Origin: Cristatella mucedo
Taxonomy: Eukaryota; Bryozoa; Phylactolaemata; Cristatellidae
Reading direction: 5' to 3'
Length of the DNA: 64,000 nucleotides
NCBI GenBank assembly: GCA_009760855.2
Contig: WPIO01000020.1
Coordinates: 5,651,501-5,715,500 of the forward strand
Both the position numbers and the translations under genes were made by a program. Positions 23,380 through 34,261 of this stretch are shown here, one piece after another; position 1 is the first letter of the stretch; every line of letters begins with the position of its first letter. A model generated the notes under the pieces. The model made no database searches and had not been told where the DNA came from. It was given only the letters and a program-made list of their open reading frames with translations.

Positions 23380-24435
23380 ATGTAATAAGGTAATGTAATT
23401 AACGCAGGCTGATCAATTCCAGAAACTCGGAGATTTGTGAGTGTACCACACCAGTCATTGCTAGCATGAAACTTTAAAGCCCAAAACGAAACCAACAATT
23501 TCAAGAAAAAAGTGCAGCTAATATATTTAAATTTGTTCAATTTAGGCTGAAAGTAAAGGTACTCAAACGTTGTAATTCAGGAATCATAAATACGAACCAT
23601 GTCTGTCATTACATTTATTGTACAATGATGTACATTTTGTTATGTTTTATTTGGCTTTTATTTTATTTTATTAGGCAATATTGTTTGGCTTTTGAGTGTG
23701 AATTCACATTTAAATTTGGCACTTCGTGTATTATATGAAACTACTTACAAGATTTCGTGAGCAGAAGTAAGCCAACATGATTACTCTAGATGTAACAGAG
23801 CTAGAATGAACTTGCGTGCACGTGGCTCAATAAAAACGACGCTAGGGTAATGATGGTTCGAAGAGTTAGAAAACACAATAGTAAGGCGGCAAGTTCATAA
23901 CCCTTGGTGTCTAGCACAAATGAGAGGGCGAGTGGCAAAGCGCTTGCCTATACCTATCTTCAGATATTTTGAGGTGACTCCCAAGTTTTGGTTGGCAAGT
24001 CAAAAGAAAACAGTCGTTATTAGTTGGAGGATGCTGAAGTCGAATAATATGCGTACACTTTTACAAAGCCATAAGCTTGCTCCAGGGTGTAGATATTTTG
24101 ACAGAGGAGCATGGCTTGATTCAGAACTATAATTTTAGCCTCGCCATTTTGAGTTATTCCTATGCTATATCAGTATGCTTGAGTTAATACGTTAAGTTGA
24201 TATTAAGGTTATCACTCCCGTTAATTACAGTATGCAGTTCGTTATCTCAATGATGCCGCTGTTGGAGTATATTATCGTAACTGATTGAGAAAACCAGCTT
24301 GGTTTTAGTCCTAGTTCAAACAGATAAGTATGTTTTATGGTTTGCTATTGTGGTCAGCTTTAGGCGTTGCGTTCCGACGTGGAAACATTTCCGGCCAAGG
24401 CTGCTATTTCACTACGTCGACCTGTCATTCCTAAG
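23380..24435. other. AT-rich intergenic DNA
   Basis: Nothing recognised. A frame on the minus strand (23,163-23,540) starts at TTG and lacks motifs. Confidence 0.4.
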
Positions 24436-24439
24436 ATGA

Positions 24440-25450
24440 CACAAAGCTGTGCCAAATGAAGTATGCCTGTACCTATGCTTTGATGCTGCCAAGCCCTTCA
24501 GCGCTTACAACTTTTTCAACTACCTTTCTGCATTTTTTGCTGACATCCACACACGAATGGCAGAAAACTTCCTTAAGTTGTATAATTATAAAACCAACTT
24601 AATAGATATGGGCGAACTAAGCTTGACTCAGAAATTAAAAAGCTTAACTCTTAAATTAGGCTCTGCCATCGTATCTCACCACAAGCTGCCTGAAACCTAG
24701 GTGTCCTCTTCCGAAGTCACATTTCAATTGACGGCGGCATTACCTCCACAGTAAAGTCTGCCTTCTTTCAGCTACGTGATTTGGCAAACATAGGGGCCTG
24801 CTTAGAGGCGGATACGGCATCCAAGTTGATCCATGCGTTTTTGATATTCCTTTTTGAATTATTAATTTAAATCTTTTCATTTGTACAGACAATCGTGTGC
24901 TTAGAGTTGATGCAAAAATTGCAGCCAGGCTTGTCCGTCGTGAGCGTCGACAGATTACACAATTTCTCACCAACCTGCACTGACTACCAATGAAACAGCG
25001 AGGTTTTTTCATTCACTTTTTGGCCAGTCCGTTTTCTGCCCCGGTCTATTTATCAGAACCACTCATTAACTAGGTGAGCCTTGAACCACCTGCTCACCTG
25101 ACTCAATTAATTTAAATTAACTTCGCTTCGAATCAGCCTCACATCCTTTGGAGACCATGTCTTTTATCGACAAGCTCACAAAGCCCGGATCTCATCGTGA
25201 GTGACGTCATGACATTCACAAACCTGACGATGAATAAAAAGAATAAAAAAACGCACCTTCTTCTCGCAGCATTTGATTGATCTTTGTGATCTTTCCTTTG
25301 TGTGCTGACTTAGTGCATGCAATCATTAACCATACTACGCATGTTGACTCTGTGCATTCTTGCAATATCACGCTTTTGTTGCAGCATATTTAAAATTTCT
25401 AGAAATAGATGATTTTGTATAAAGGCGCTATATACATGTAACATTATAAA
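24440..25450 (+). mobile_element. LINE family 1, degenerate sense copy
   Basis: The frame 24,449-24,700 contains MAENFLKLYNYKTNLI and a KLKSLTLKLGSA stretch, corresponding to NFLKLNDDKTNLL and KLERLTLKIGSA of better copies. Sequence matching the later C-terminal region follows out of frame, and the tail aaggcgctatatacatg ends near 25,440. It is a dead copy. Confidence 0.75.
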
Positions 25451-26285
25451 TGTTGGAACTTTGATTTGCTTGATCCCAGGTTTGGCAAACTGTCTAGCTT
25501 GTCCCTAGGTTTTGGGATGTTGATTCGTGCTCAAATGGTACATATGGTCATTAAGTTTTACGGAGCTTCGGCTTTGGCAGAACACTGGTTAGTTCAATAG
25601 ACACCGTACTCTTTCTTTGCCCGTGGTAGGATGGTTCAGCTGCGATCGAAGCTCTGTTTGAATGACTTTCATAATTTTTTTAGCATAAGGATGGCTGGAT
25701 TTTCTCTTCAGAGCAGCTTATTTGCACCAGCTGTAATCGGAGACTTGATTTGAGTGACTCTCATATATTCTTAGCCATATTTGACACGGGATTATGACTC
25801 TGTCAATGCTTCCATGCCTGGTTAGGATCAAAAACCGGTTGAGCGGCTTTCAAGTATTTGGTGACATGGATTTTTTAATGCCCACGCTCAGTTGAATCAT
25901 TTTCGCTCGTAGCCCAGGTGGAGTGGCTCTGGCGTAGCATATTAAATTAAGCTTCATGAGGGCGCATGTGTGCCTGTGGGCGTGGAACTCTTGCTCGTAA
26001 ATTTAATGCATGAGAGGGTATAAATATAGGCGAAAGCAAGCATCTTTTGGCAAGCCCTTGCACATTTGTCAATCGTAACTTCTCCGTTAACGAACTTGGC
26101 AACTGCAACACAGGTGAAACTTATATTAGATCGAGGCTGCGATATGGTGTCCCAGCCAATTTGTATTGCTACATGAAGGGATTCCTTTTGTTTTTAAACC
26201 TACAGGTGTGGCTATTTCAAAGGATTGGTTGGAGTACCTTCTATACTTTGCTCGTAAGCTTCTCTTGAGTAATCAGAGAAATGAC
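25451..26285. other. AT-rich intergenic DNA
   Basis: Nothing recognised. Confidence 0.4.
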
Positions 26286-26289
26286 GATG

Positions 26290-27240
26290 CCCGTTAATAA
26301 TAATAATAACAATAATAATGCACTTGATAAAGCACCCTCTGAGAACTCAATCTCTTTTTAGGCACTTTACATTTGCTGCAAAGGGAAACGTGATTAAATG
26401 GTGAGAATTATCATTCTTGATAAACAACATGAATAACATGGTTAGGGGTGATATTCACAGGGTCATCATGCAAGTGCAGTTAGTGGCTGCATGCAGTGTC
26501 AGCCCGCATAGGCACACGAAGGGCGATTCACAGGGACCCACTAAATACTGTCTTAAATAGTTGTGTTTTAAGTTCTTTTTAAATGTGGTCAAATCAGGGG
26601 ATGTTGTTACGCAAGTCAGGAGTAAGTTCCAGGCTTTGGGAGCATACGGAATAAATGCACGGTCTCCATAGGATTTGAGGTTTGTATGAAGTATTGGTAA
26701 ACTGTTGGATTCCGAAAAGCGGGTGGTAAGACGCTTGGCCTGGTGGGGGGAGTAGATCTGAGAGATAGGCTGGAGCCAAAGAATGAAGTGACATAAAAGT
26801 GAGCGACATAACCTTGAAGTTTATCCTACACTTGACTGGTAGCTAGTGCTGGTTGGCGAGAAGTGCTGTGATGTAGCAACTGCGACGTTCACGACAGACA
26901 AGCGTAGGTGCAGAGTTTTACACCAGCTGTAATCGCCTAATTGCACATGCCGGTAGGCCAGTAAGCAGTGACTTACATAAGTCAAGACGGGATTTCACAA
27001 ATGCATGGACCAACTAAGACGTGGTATCGTTATCTAAACAAGTCCGAATTTCAGCAATGTTGTTAGCTGAAAGTCGGCAGACTTGATTGTGGAGCTTATG
27101 TGGTCGTCTAACGAGAGGTCACTTTGAAGCATGACACCTAGATTTCGAGCTGATTCAACAGGAGATATGCTGGCAGAGCTAATTTTAAGAGTCAGCCTTT
27201 CCAATTTCTGAATCGTACTGAATGTGCCCATAACTAAATA
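26290..27240 (-). mobile_element. LINE family 1, antisense copy with tail
   Basis: The (ATT)n tail lies at 26,297-26,320 and the C-terminal reverse transcriptase region follows on the minus strand, including NLGVMLQSDLSLDDHI near 27,150. Frameshifts break the frame. It abuts another antisense copy at 27,243. Confidence 0.85.
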
Positions 27241-27242
27241 AA

Positions 27243-28190
27243 ATGCATGGACCAACTTAGATGTGGTATCCCTGTCTAAACGAGCCCAAGTTTAACAATG
27301 CCATGCAGCTTGAAATAGGCAGACGTGACTGTGGAGCTAATCTGATCGTCTAACGAGAGGTCACTTTGGAACATGACACCTAGATTCCGTGCAGATTCAA
27401 CAGCAGACATGCTTGCAGAGCCAAATTTGAGCCTTAGCCTTACCAATTTCTGAATAACACTTGGTTTGCCCACAACTAGCAAGTTGGTTTTATCATCATT
27501 CAATTTAAGAAAATTTGCTACCATGCATGTGCGGATGTCATAAATACATGCAGCCAGGGAGTTGAGAGAATTTGACGTACTCAAGAGTTGGAAGGGATAA
27601 AAGCTAAGGTATAACTGAGTGGCATCAGCATAGAAGTGAAAGCCTAGATTGTGCTTGGCAATTACATCGGCCAGAAGAAGAGTATGAACCGTGAAAAGAA
27701 TACGACCAAGCATGGAGCCCTGAGCTACCCCGTATTTCAGAGATTCCTCGTTTGATCTTTGTCCATTCACATCAATACTCTTAAGTAGGTCTTCGTATAT
27801 ACGAACAATGCTGACTCTGTCGAGGGCGTAATTAGCTTTAAAATCAGACTGGAAACTGATAGCAAGGTTTGAAGTTTCAGTATATGAGTTGAGCTGGTTT
27901 GCCACGACTCGTTCCAGTGTCTTTGATAGGAACGGTAGAAGGGAGCCTGGGCGGAAGTTGGTAAAGTTCTGTTGACCTACTGTTTCTTTTTCGAGTGTTA
28001 ACCTGACTGCAGCCTTTATGAGAGGTGTTAGGACATGACCAGAGGCTTCTGACATATGTACTTCTGCCTCTGCATTAACTCTAGTCGTTGGCTGAAGGTG
28101 GTGCGGTAGCTGATGCTGCAGAGCAGAGAGCCTGCAAGCGTGTGGGGTCTTATGGGCGAGCGGGAGGTATGCACGATGGCGCACCGAATT
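27243..28190 (-). mobile_element. LINE family 1 reverse transcriptase, antisense, internally deleted
   Basis: A 302-codon frame covers part of the reverse transcriptase: FRP in NFRPGSLLPFLSKTLERV, then GVAQGSMLG, then FHFYADATQLYLSF and NFLKLNDDKTNLL. The catalytic YADD reads YADA, so the enzyme is inactive. The palm segment between the LLKSIDVNGQ stretch and GVAQGSMLG is much shorter than in CR1/L2 relatives, indicating an internal deletion. The copy stops at the same C-terminal region with which the neighbouring copy at 26.3 kb begins, so two elements lie head to tail. Confidence 0.85.
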
Positions 28191-28194
28191 TTAC

Positions 28195-28410
28195 AGCCAC
28201 CCTTTGCTGCGTTTGCCTGCCACCTTAAAAAATACTAGCTGATTTAACCGCCTCTTTTGTAAAGACACAGCAGCCTTTACTACTATCACCACAGCTTGCA
28301 ACGGAGCGATTGGGGATCGCCCACGGAAAGATTTGCATCCACGACCTCGGGACCGAGATCGTGAAAAGCAACCGCCTTACCTGGTCTGCCTTCACGGCTC
28401 ACGAGGGAGC
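28195..28410 (-). mobile_element. tRNA-derived SINE (family A), antisense
   Basis: The minus strand matches the SINE at 61.9-62.1 kb: ctcggtcccgaggtcgtgg, then gtgggcgatcc, a gtggtgatag stretch and aaaagaggcggttaaatcagc. Its B box is degraded. It sits directly beside the LINE ending at 28,190. Confidence 0.7.
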
Positions 28411-28559
28411 GTGCATGCGATTTCAGGCCTCGCCGGGTTTCTGGGTGCTATGTGCTGGCGGACACCATGGGATGAGGGTAGTAGATGACGGCATGCTAGA
28501 CCGGAATTACAGCACTATGTATAGGAAAAAATGATTCACTCTAGAGATCTATAAACATC

Positions 28560-29780
28560 TTTATAACTTACTCTATTTTACAAGAACCTTGGACGCCACA
28601 AGTCGCTGTACATCAAACTTCTTGGTTATCTTATTTTTTCTGTACCAGCCTTTAAATATACCACAATTGTTGAAAATGATATTTCTCAAATTACCACAGA
28701 TTTTAAGAAAAATTCCATCCAACACACACAGCAATTGTTCACTTTAATTGTTGCAGTTCTCTTGAAATGTTTGCAGGAGTAATGGTGTGATTAGGGATTT
28801 TCTCGATCCCGCTACATGATAAAATATGCTTTTAGGATATGCAAATGTGAGCAGACGATTTAGCGGAATTTTTTTCTTGCTCACGTCTTTATAAATTGCC
28901 CTTATACATAATCAAGCGCATCGATATGGAGCAAGCAAACTTTTAGTGCCATGAAAATATACTACGGCTATCACTCTTCGCTTACCCTACAATAAAATAG
29001 AGCAAATAGTTCTTCTGTCAATAGTACTGTACATCTTCTATAATTCCATATGTTTCCTAGTTATGACTGTAATCATTCAAATGTTAAAATATTAAAAAGC
29101 CTCTCACGAGTGAAGAATTGGTGAGTAATCAATGATCAGAGGAACGTCGAATGCTTGAAAGAATATGGATAAATATGATACTGTATTACAAACCGGCCCC
29201 TAGTTACTAGTGCTGCTTAATAGAAGTACCTCGTGTGGTCGGATTTTTAATGCTCTTCCAGATTCAGCGATTAATGACTTGTAATTGTCAGTTCAAGTAA
29301 AAAATCTTCAAGACATGAATATCAAGTTCTTTCAACCAACTGTTTGACTTATTTTTTGTTACTGGCGCATTGTGGAACGTCAACATGCCCACTCTAGCCT
29401 GCTGGCTCAACTGCCAAATTTCCACATACAACACTGAAGTAGATGTTCGCGCATTTTTTGGGTGTCTATTTACGACACGGTAAAGGTGAAAACCCCAGTC
29501 AGTGCTCTGTTCCGAAGCAATCTGACGGTGCCGGAACCACAGCATAGACGCACGTGAACCTTACCTAGAAGCGTGGAACACTACAGAGAGTGTTTAGCTC
29601 ACGAGTTAGTCTTCAGTCATCTTCCGCTGTTTCGCTGACACTTTCTCTGACCCCATAGTAGCTGTAATCTTTTCTCGAGGCAGTGAACGACCGCCTTAAC
29701 CTGTACGGATGAGGCATGAGCTGTCCGCATGGTTAGCCTTTAGTGTTCCCCTCTTTCTTAATTCTTAATTTTGAACTGCC
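28560..29780. other. AT-rich intergenic DNA
   Basis: No recognised gene. An 85-codon minus-strand frame (29,288-29,545, from an ATG) has no recognisable motif and weak start context. Confidence 0.35.
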
Positions 29781-29784
29781 AACT

Positions 29785-30012
29785 TATAACTGTATGGCAT
29801 CTGCATAAAAAAAAGTGAAAGCCTAGATGTGCAGGGATATTACAATAAAAAGAGAGAGACTATAAACTGTGAATAGAATCAGGTCAAGAACGGGCACTAG
29901 GGTACACCATACTTTATTGATTCATCGGATGATCAGCACATGTAAAGCGCCTAGAAAGAGATTGATTTCTCGGAGGGCGCTTTATCAAGTGCTTTATTAT
30001 CATTATTATCTT
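29785..30012. mobile_element. LINE family 1 copy with inverted 5' segment
   Basis: From 29,785 to about 29,935 the sequence matches the antisense reverse transcriptase region seen at 27.6-27.75 kb (ggcatctgcataaaa, gtgaaagcctagat and the following bases). From about 29,940 to 30,012 it is a sense 3' tail (taaagcgcctagaaagag, gcgctttatcaagtgc, ATT-type repeat). This head-to-head layout is the pattern known from twin-primed LINE insertions. Confidence 0.6.
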
Positions 30013-30019
30013 AATTTGC

Positions 30020-31238
30020 TTACAACAATGCTTTGCAATCTCCTACTGAGATAAGACCTGAAATATTGCTTCACCGTGGGAGTGATGCCCAGTCGAAATG
30101 AAAGACACTCCTGAAGGGCTTGTAATCTCGATAGTATACTGATTGCATACTTTGGGCAAATGGTTAGTGGATTGATTATTATTATTGTTAGGGTCTAAAT
30201 TATGCTCTGGTGAGTACGCAAATCTCGCGTGAATTAAAAAATGTACTAGAGTGTTAGGGCCCTGTGAGCAGACAGTGGGAAACTGCCACGTCTTTAGCTA
30301 AAATTTCAAGGATGCAAATGTATTCCGGGTTTCGTTATAAGCCAGGAGTGAGTTTCAGATACTCGTTTCATATAAAATGAGGTTCCGATCACTAAAAGAT
30401 TTCAATTCCTTGAGACAGCAGCAAGATGACTAGGGGCAAAGGAAGAGGTGGTGCAAGGGCATATGAGTTGAACAAGGACATCAAATAGGTGGGCTGATGA
30501 AGGAATATGAAGCGATCTGTAAGCGGTAGCGAGTATCTATAAAGGCCGATTTAATACTTGATGTAGAGACGGTAAAGTTCAGACAAAGGTGTAGGTGATT
30601 AGATTGCAATGGGGTTAAAGATTGATCGGACAAGCTGCTGAGTTTTGAGCCAGATATAGACGACCAAGATTGTGGGCTCGAGTCCTTTAGGACATGCAAA
30701 GTGCCAGGATAGACATCAAGTCCTCTTACGGCGCTATACAAATTTAAATTATTTTATTACTATTTTCATACATGCAAAGATACATGAATAATATAAATAT
30801 CAGGAAGATCGATGCAACGTCACACATAAATGAACTCATTTGACTGACATACTCTGATTTGGGGAAGATAGAAATATCTCATCTATTAGGATAGAAATGA
30901 TGTAGGTAAAGATGGATGAACTCTAATGACCTGATAGTTTGATTCAAGATAAGAATTTTGAAATTTATCATACAAGAGTAATATAGTTACAGCTAGCACA
31001 AAATAAGGTATTCCAAGTATTTCTGGTCGCTAGATGGCGTCTTCTGGCAGTGATAGTATGCCAGATAGCAGAGTCTTAAACCCTAATTGGGTGTATTGGC
31101 CTTCAATTCTTTACCACGTATTCAAAAGAGTCAATCAATCGACGTAGAGTTTCACGAGTAATTTTTTAATGTACATGCATTGACGTTCGGTCAAGCAATT
31201 ACGTAGCTGCATTATAAGAGTTTCCTACGTAAGCCGCT
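30020..31238. other. AT-rich DNA downstream of receptor A
   Basis: A LINE-like end (aagtcctcttacggcgc, then tatacaaattt) occurs near 30,715-30,745. A TTTATT on the plus strand at 30,753, which is AATAAA on the minus strand, lies about 480 bp past the receptor A stop and is only a weak candidate polyadenylation signal. Nothing else is recognised. Confidence 0.35.
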
Positions 31239-32537
31239 TTACGATGTTAATGTGCTGTATATATGCTCAGTGGCTGCATTCAGATGGCAATAATGATCTT
31301 CATCTCCCTTCATTGACTCGATGACTCCGGAATCAAGCTCTCTATTTGAAGCCTTTGATTTTCTTTCGACATTACAATATTCGTGGTGATCGCAAGAACA
31401 AACTACGACGTTTGCCGCATCTCGTATTAACAGTGGATGATCTGGTACAGCTGTAGGAGCTTGAGTAGGCAGCGCAGCATCACGTTGCCGACGAATAACG
31501 ACTATACCAGCGATTAAACCAGACACGAAGGCAACAGCAGCAGCTGCCGAGAGTCCTTCTATCAAACCAGTGTCGGCCCGAGCGAAACCACTTCCAGCTT
31601 CACCATCCAAGCGATTGTCAGTATCATTGGGCGAGGGTTGGTTTCTAATCTCTATTTTCACGGTGAAACCAGAAGAAATCTGATCAACCTGACGGCAGTT
31701 TCCGAAACTGTATTGAAGAGTCGCATGTTCTTCTGTTATAAAACTGTAAGTTTCCCTATTCCTAAAGCACTTATGTTTGTAGCACAGACGTTCACAACGT
31801 TCAGCTTTGGGAGCAGCTAGCACTGTGAGGATGAGCTGGTCGGACGGTGAGGCTGCCACGATACTTATTGTGTAGTTATTTCCTTCTGTGCATTTCATAT
31901 TGTTAGGGAGAATCGTGGCATACTTCGCGTCTGGAGCGAATACATAAGGAACATCTTTAACCACAAATGCACTGCTATTAGAGCTATGTTGACACACATT
32001 GGTAGTAGATGGTGCTACGAAAGCGAAAGTAAAGGAGCCAGTAGTATCTAGAACAACAGGGTGCCTCGGTATGTACAAGTAGATAGACAGCTTTTCGCTG
32101 GCCCACACATACTCCGAATCGGCTAAGTTGCATATGAAGCCTGTCCTGGCGTTTCCCACTCGGAGAATAAGCGATGAAGCAGAGTAATCACAGACTTGCT
32201 CTGGCGGCTGAAGTTGCACACCGTCGATCCTTAGCAGAAGCAGCCTGGGCGGCGCCGGCAAAGTGTGAGTAGTAACTTGGTAGGAGGATAAGATTGATAT
32301 GTCTATCATACAAGCATGAGTCACTGGCCGGTAATTTGATACGGCAGCACGAAAGAACTGCCAAGAGTTATTCGCTGTGAGGTTAATGTTGATGTTGTTA
32401 TTCAAGCACCTGGACAAATCCGATGAGCTTAATAGGCTAACGGCAGTCGAAAAGCAACAAGCCTTCAATAAAAGGGCTGTCAAAGTAAAAAACTTTGAAC
32501 TGACAGCCGCAGGCTTACCTTCTCGCCTCTGGATCAT
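31239..32537 (-). CDS. Receptor A: tandem CUB-like type I membrane protein with ITAM-like tail
   Basis: The frame is 432 codons from the first in-frame ATG (32,537); the frame upstream opens only from a TTG. A hydrophobic signal segment spans residues 16-38 (FFTLTALLLKACCF onwards). CUB-like domain 1 has cysteines at 44, 76, 116 and 136 in the CUB order, with SLILRVGNA between the third and fourth. Domain 2 has cysteines at 182, 216, 248, 252, 257 and 281, YVFAPD at 198-203 and CERLCYKHKC. A transmembrane helix spans about 328-348, followed by RRQR. Potential N-glycosylation sites include NLT, NNS, NSS and NYT. The 84-residue tail ends in E-x-x-YCHL, seven residues, YSTL (Tyr416 to Leu430), which fits the ITAM consensus. 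The gene is intact and pairs with receptor B in inverted orientation. The ligand and partner proteins are unknown. An ITAM would normally be phosphorylated by Src-family kinases and bind a Syk-type kinase; that role is inferred here. Confidence 0.8.
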   Translation of the reverse strand: MIQRREGKPAAVSSKFFTLTALLLKACCFSTAVSLLSSSDLSRCLNNNININLTANNSWQFFRAAVSNYRPVTHACMIDISILSSYQVTTHTLPAPPRLLLLRIDGVQLQPPEQVCDYSASSLILRVGNARTGFICNLADSEYVWASEKLSIYLYIPRHPVVLDTTGSFTFAFVAPSTTNVCQHSSNSSAFVVKDVPYVFAPDAKYATILPNNMKCTEGNNYTISIVAASPSDQLILTVLAAPKAERCERLCYKHKCFRNRETYSFITEEHATLQYSFGNCRQVDQISSGFTVKIEIRNQPSPNDTDNRLDGEAGSGFARADTGLIEGLSAAAAVAFVSGLIAGIVVIRRQRDAALPTQAPTAVPDHPLLIRDAANVVVCSCDHHEYCNVERKSKASNRELDSGVIESMKGDEDHYCHLNAATEHIYSTLTS

Positions 32538-32990
32538 ACTGGTCCACTGATACAAGGTACGTGCTGCAGGCTTGCCGGCGGGTACGGTACCGGGACGGAG
32601 AGTGCAGTTTGCAGGCTGCAGCAATGCCTATGGAAACCCTCACAAGACGTGCCGAGCAGCGATTGCCTGCGCGGTTTGAATGATGAACCGATACCAAACG
32701 TGGTGAGAACAGGAACAGGCAGAATCAGGAAGTTAAGGCAGGTTCCACCAGGAAGGTCGATCAAGGTCGGATCTGTCCCTAGTTTTTGGAGCCCCTCCTC
32801 CCCAACGGGCTCTTGTCCAATAAGAGGTGGAGTGATACTTGCAAACAGGGCACGGCTGACTGCTGCTTCTGCAGCCGGCCTGATGAATACGTACCGGCGC
32901 AGGCGGCCCGAGCGAACGACGTTTCGGCCTCGAAGCGTAGCGGCGAGAGCTTCTTGGTGGTGGAGAGGACCTGAACAAGCGCCTCGGCGC
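32538..32990 (-). other. Leader region conserved with receptor B
   Basis: On the minus strand the bases upstream of the receptor A start match those upstream of receptor B (46,960-47,335), for example attggacaagagcccg, the bases around tgtatcagtgg and ccagtatgatcca. The two differ by one-base and compensating indels, so the region is probably 5' UTR or promoter rather than coding, even though frames happen to stay open. Confidence 0.55.
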
Positions 32991-33600
32991 AGAGTACAGA
33001 GGAGCACCGAGAGATAGTGGACTGCGGCAAGGCGATAGTTGCCTGTGAAAAGGCGAAGGCAGCTCAAGTAAGCTCGAGACAGCAGGCGTCTCGGCGGGGA
33101 AGCGCAGCAGGGAGAGCTTTGTAGTTGCTGACAGGATCTAGGCGGCAAAGAGCGCCAGAGAGAGAGAGAGCGACGTCTTGGTCTTGGAGAGAGCTTCTTG
33201 GTGGTGGAGAGCATCCTAGCAAGCGACCACAAGATAACGATCGGCGGTGAAGGAATAGTAGCCTCTGACCCGGCGAAGGCGACCGGCGAGAGCGGCTTGT
33301 CAGCGGCGAAGCATAGCAGCGAGAGCGGCGCCGAGAGCGTATCGTTGATGAATAGCACTCGCACGAGCGTCTCGGCGCAGAGTGAAGATGAGCACCGTGA
33401 GATAGATATAGAACTCAGCGGCAAGGTGACAGTAGCCTGAGACTCGTCTCAGGCTGCCCGAGAGCGAAGCAGCGAGAGCTTGGCTGTGGTGAAGCGTAGA
33501 AAAGCGAGAGCATTTCGGCGGTGAAGAGCACCCGCGAGAGCGTCTCGGGGCAGAACGCAGAGGAGAACAACGGCGAGATCGACGAGGCCGTAATGATGAG
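32925..33600 (+). repeat. Degenerate tandem repeat, gcgagagc-rich
   Basis: Phrases recur with drift: gtctcggcgcagagt followed by gaggagcac-like sequence near 32,980, 33,367 and 33,541, each preceded by cgaagc(g/a)tag and agcgagagc phrases at about 32,930, 33,310 and 33,465. Units are roughly 180-390 bp. The repeat stays open in several frames, but no protein is recognised. Receptor B lacks it. Confidence 0.55.
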
Positions 33601-33839
33601 CCGGAGTGGTTCTCACAGGGCCGGATTGGCCGGCGACGAGCGCATGAGACCGGCCATCAAGGCTCGCACGGAGGTGACCTGCGGGAGCCACCTGACAGTG
33701 GGAGCCGTGTCCCAGCTTTGCCTAATGGTGGGCACCATCTAAGACTGGCTGATCGCGAGGGGCAGAGCTCTGTGCTTCCTGCGAGTGGCTGTCAAGTAGC
33801 CTGCATTCAAGCGGGTCGGATAACTTCAATTTTTAAATT

Positions 33840-34253
33840 AATATCCTGATTGGGCCTGAACGACATTTCGCTGGACAGTGAACCACCTGAGCAGGCAGTT
33901 GAGGAGAGCACAGGGAGTCTATGGCTACACGACTTTCCAGGTGTAAGGGCCGCCCCTTCCCTGCCAGTTTAGGGGACTATGAAATCTATTTTCAATGAAG
34001 GAAGGGATGTTCCGAGCGCCTTCGGCTTCTGCTGTAGTAATTAACGAAGCCCCCTGACACTAATGTACATGCCTCACCAGTGGCCAATAGTTAAGCCATT
34101 GACGAAGCCAGCGTCATGCCACTAATGCATGTTATATTTCGTGTCATCAGTTGCGATTGATTGAGTTCTCAAATAGTACGCTTTGAGAGTAATAAAGAAA
34201 GCGTCTCGTTGACCGCTCACGTTCGCCCGCTGTGTATCCGCGAGACTCCAACA
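33840..34253 (+). mobile_element. LTR retrotransposon 3' end with complete LTR
   Basis: A plus-strand frame ending at 33,996-33,998 has a basic tail, with SRCKGRPFPASLGDYEI, typical of the C-terminal end of Gypsy-like integrases. A purine-rich tract (gaaggaaggga) follows, then an LTR of 246 bp (34,008-34,253) beginning TGTT and ending AACA, with an AATAAA inside. Upstream coding sequence is not recognisable. It lies between the receptor A leader and the duplicated flank block, so it probably inserted into the left arm after duplication. Confidence 0.6.
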
Positions 34254-34261
34254 AGACCTGC

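Noticed and set aside
23163-23540. A 125-codon minus-strand frame with a hydrophobic start
   Set aside because: It starts at TTG and overlaps a more natural-looking plus-strand frame. There is no domain or cysteine pattern.
32534-33424. A 296-codon minus-strand frame overlapping the receptor A leader
   Set aside because: It runs through the leader and the gcgagagc-rich tandem repeat, has low complexity and no domain, and is explained by repeats that keep a frame open.
33430-33455. A short palindrome (gcctgagac...gtctcaggc) as an operator or terminator
   Set aside because: It sits in a degenerate tandem repeat of a eukaryotic genome and has no T-run or other context.
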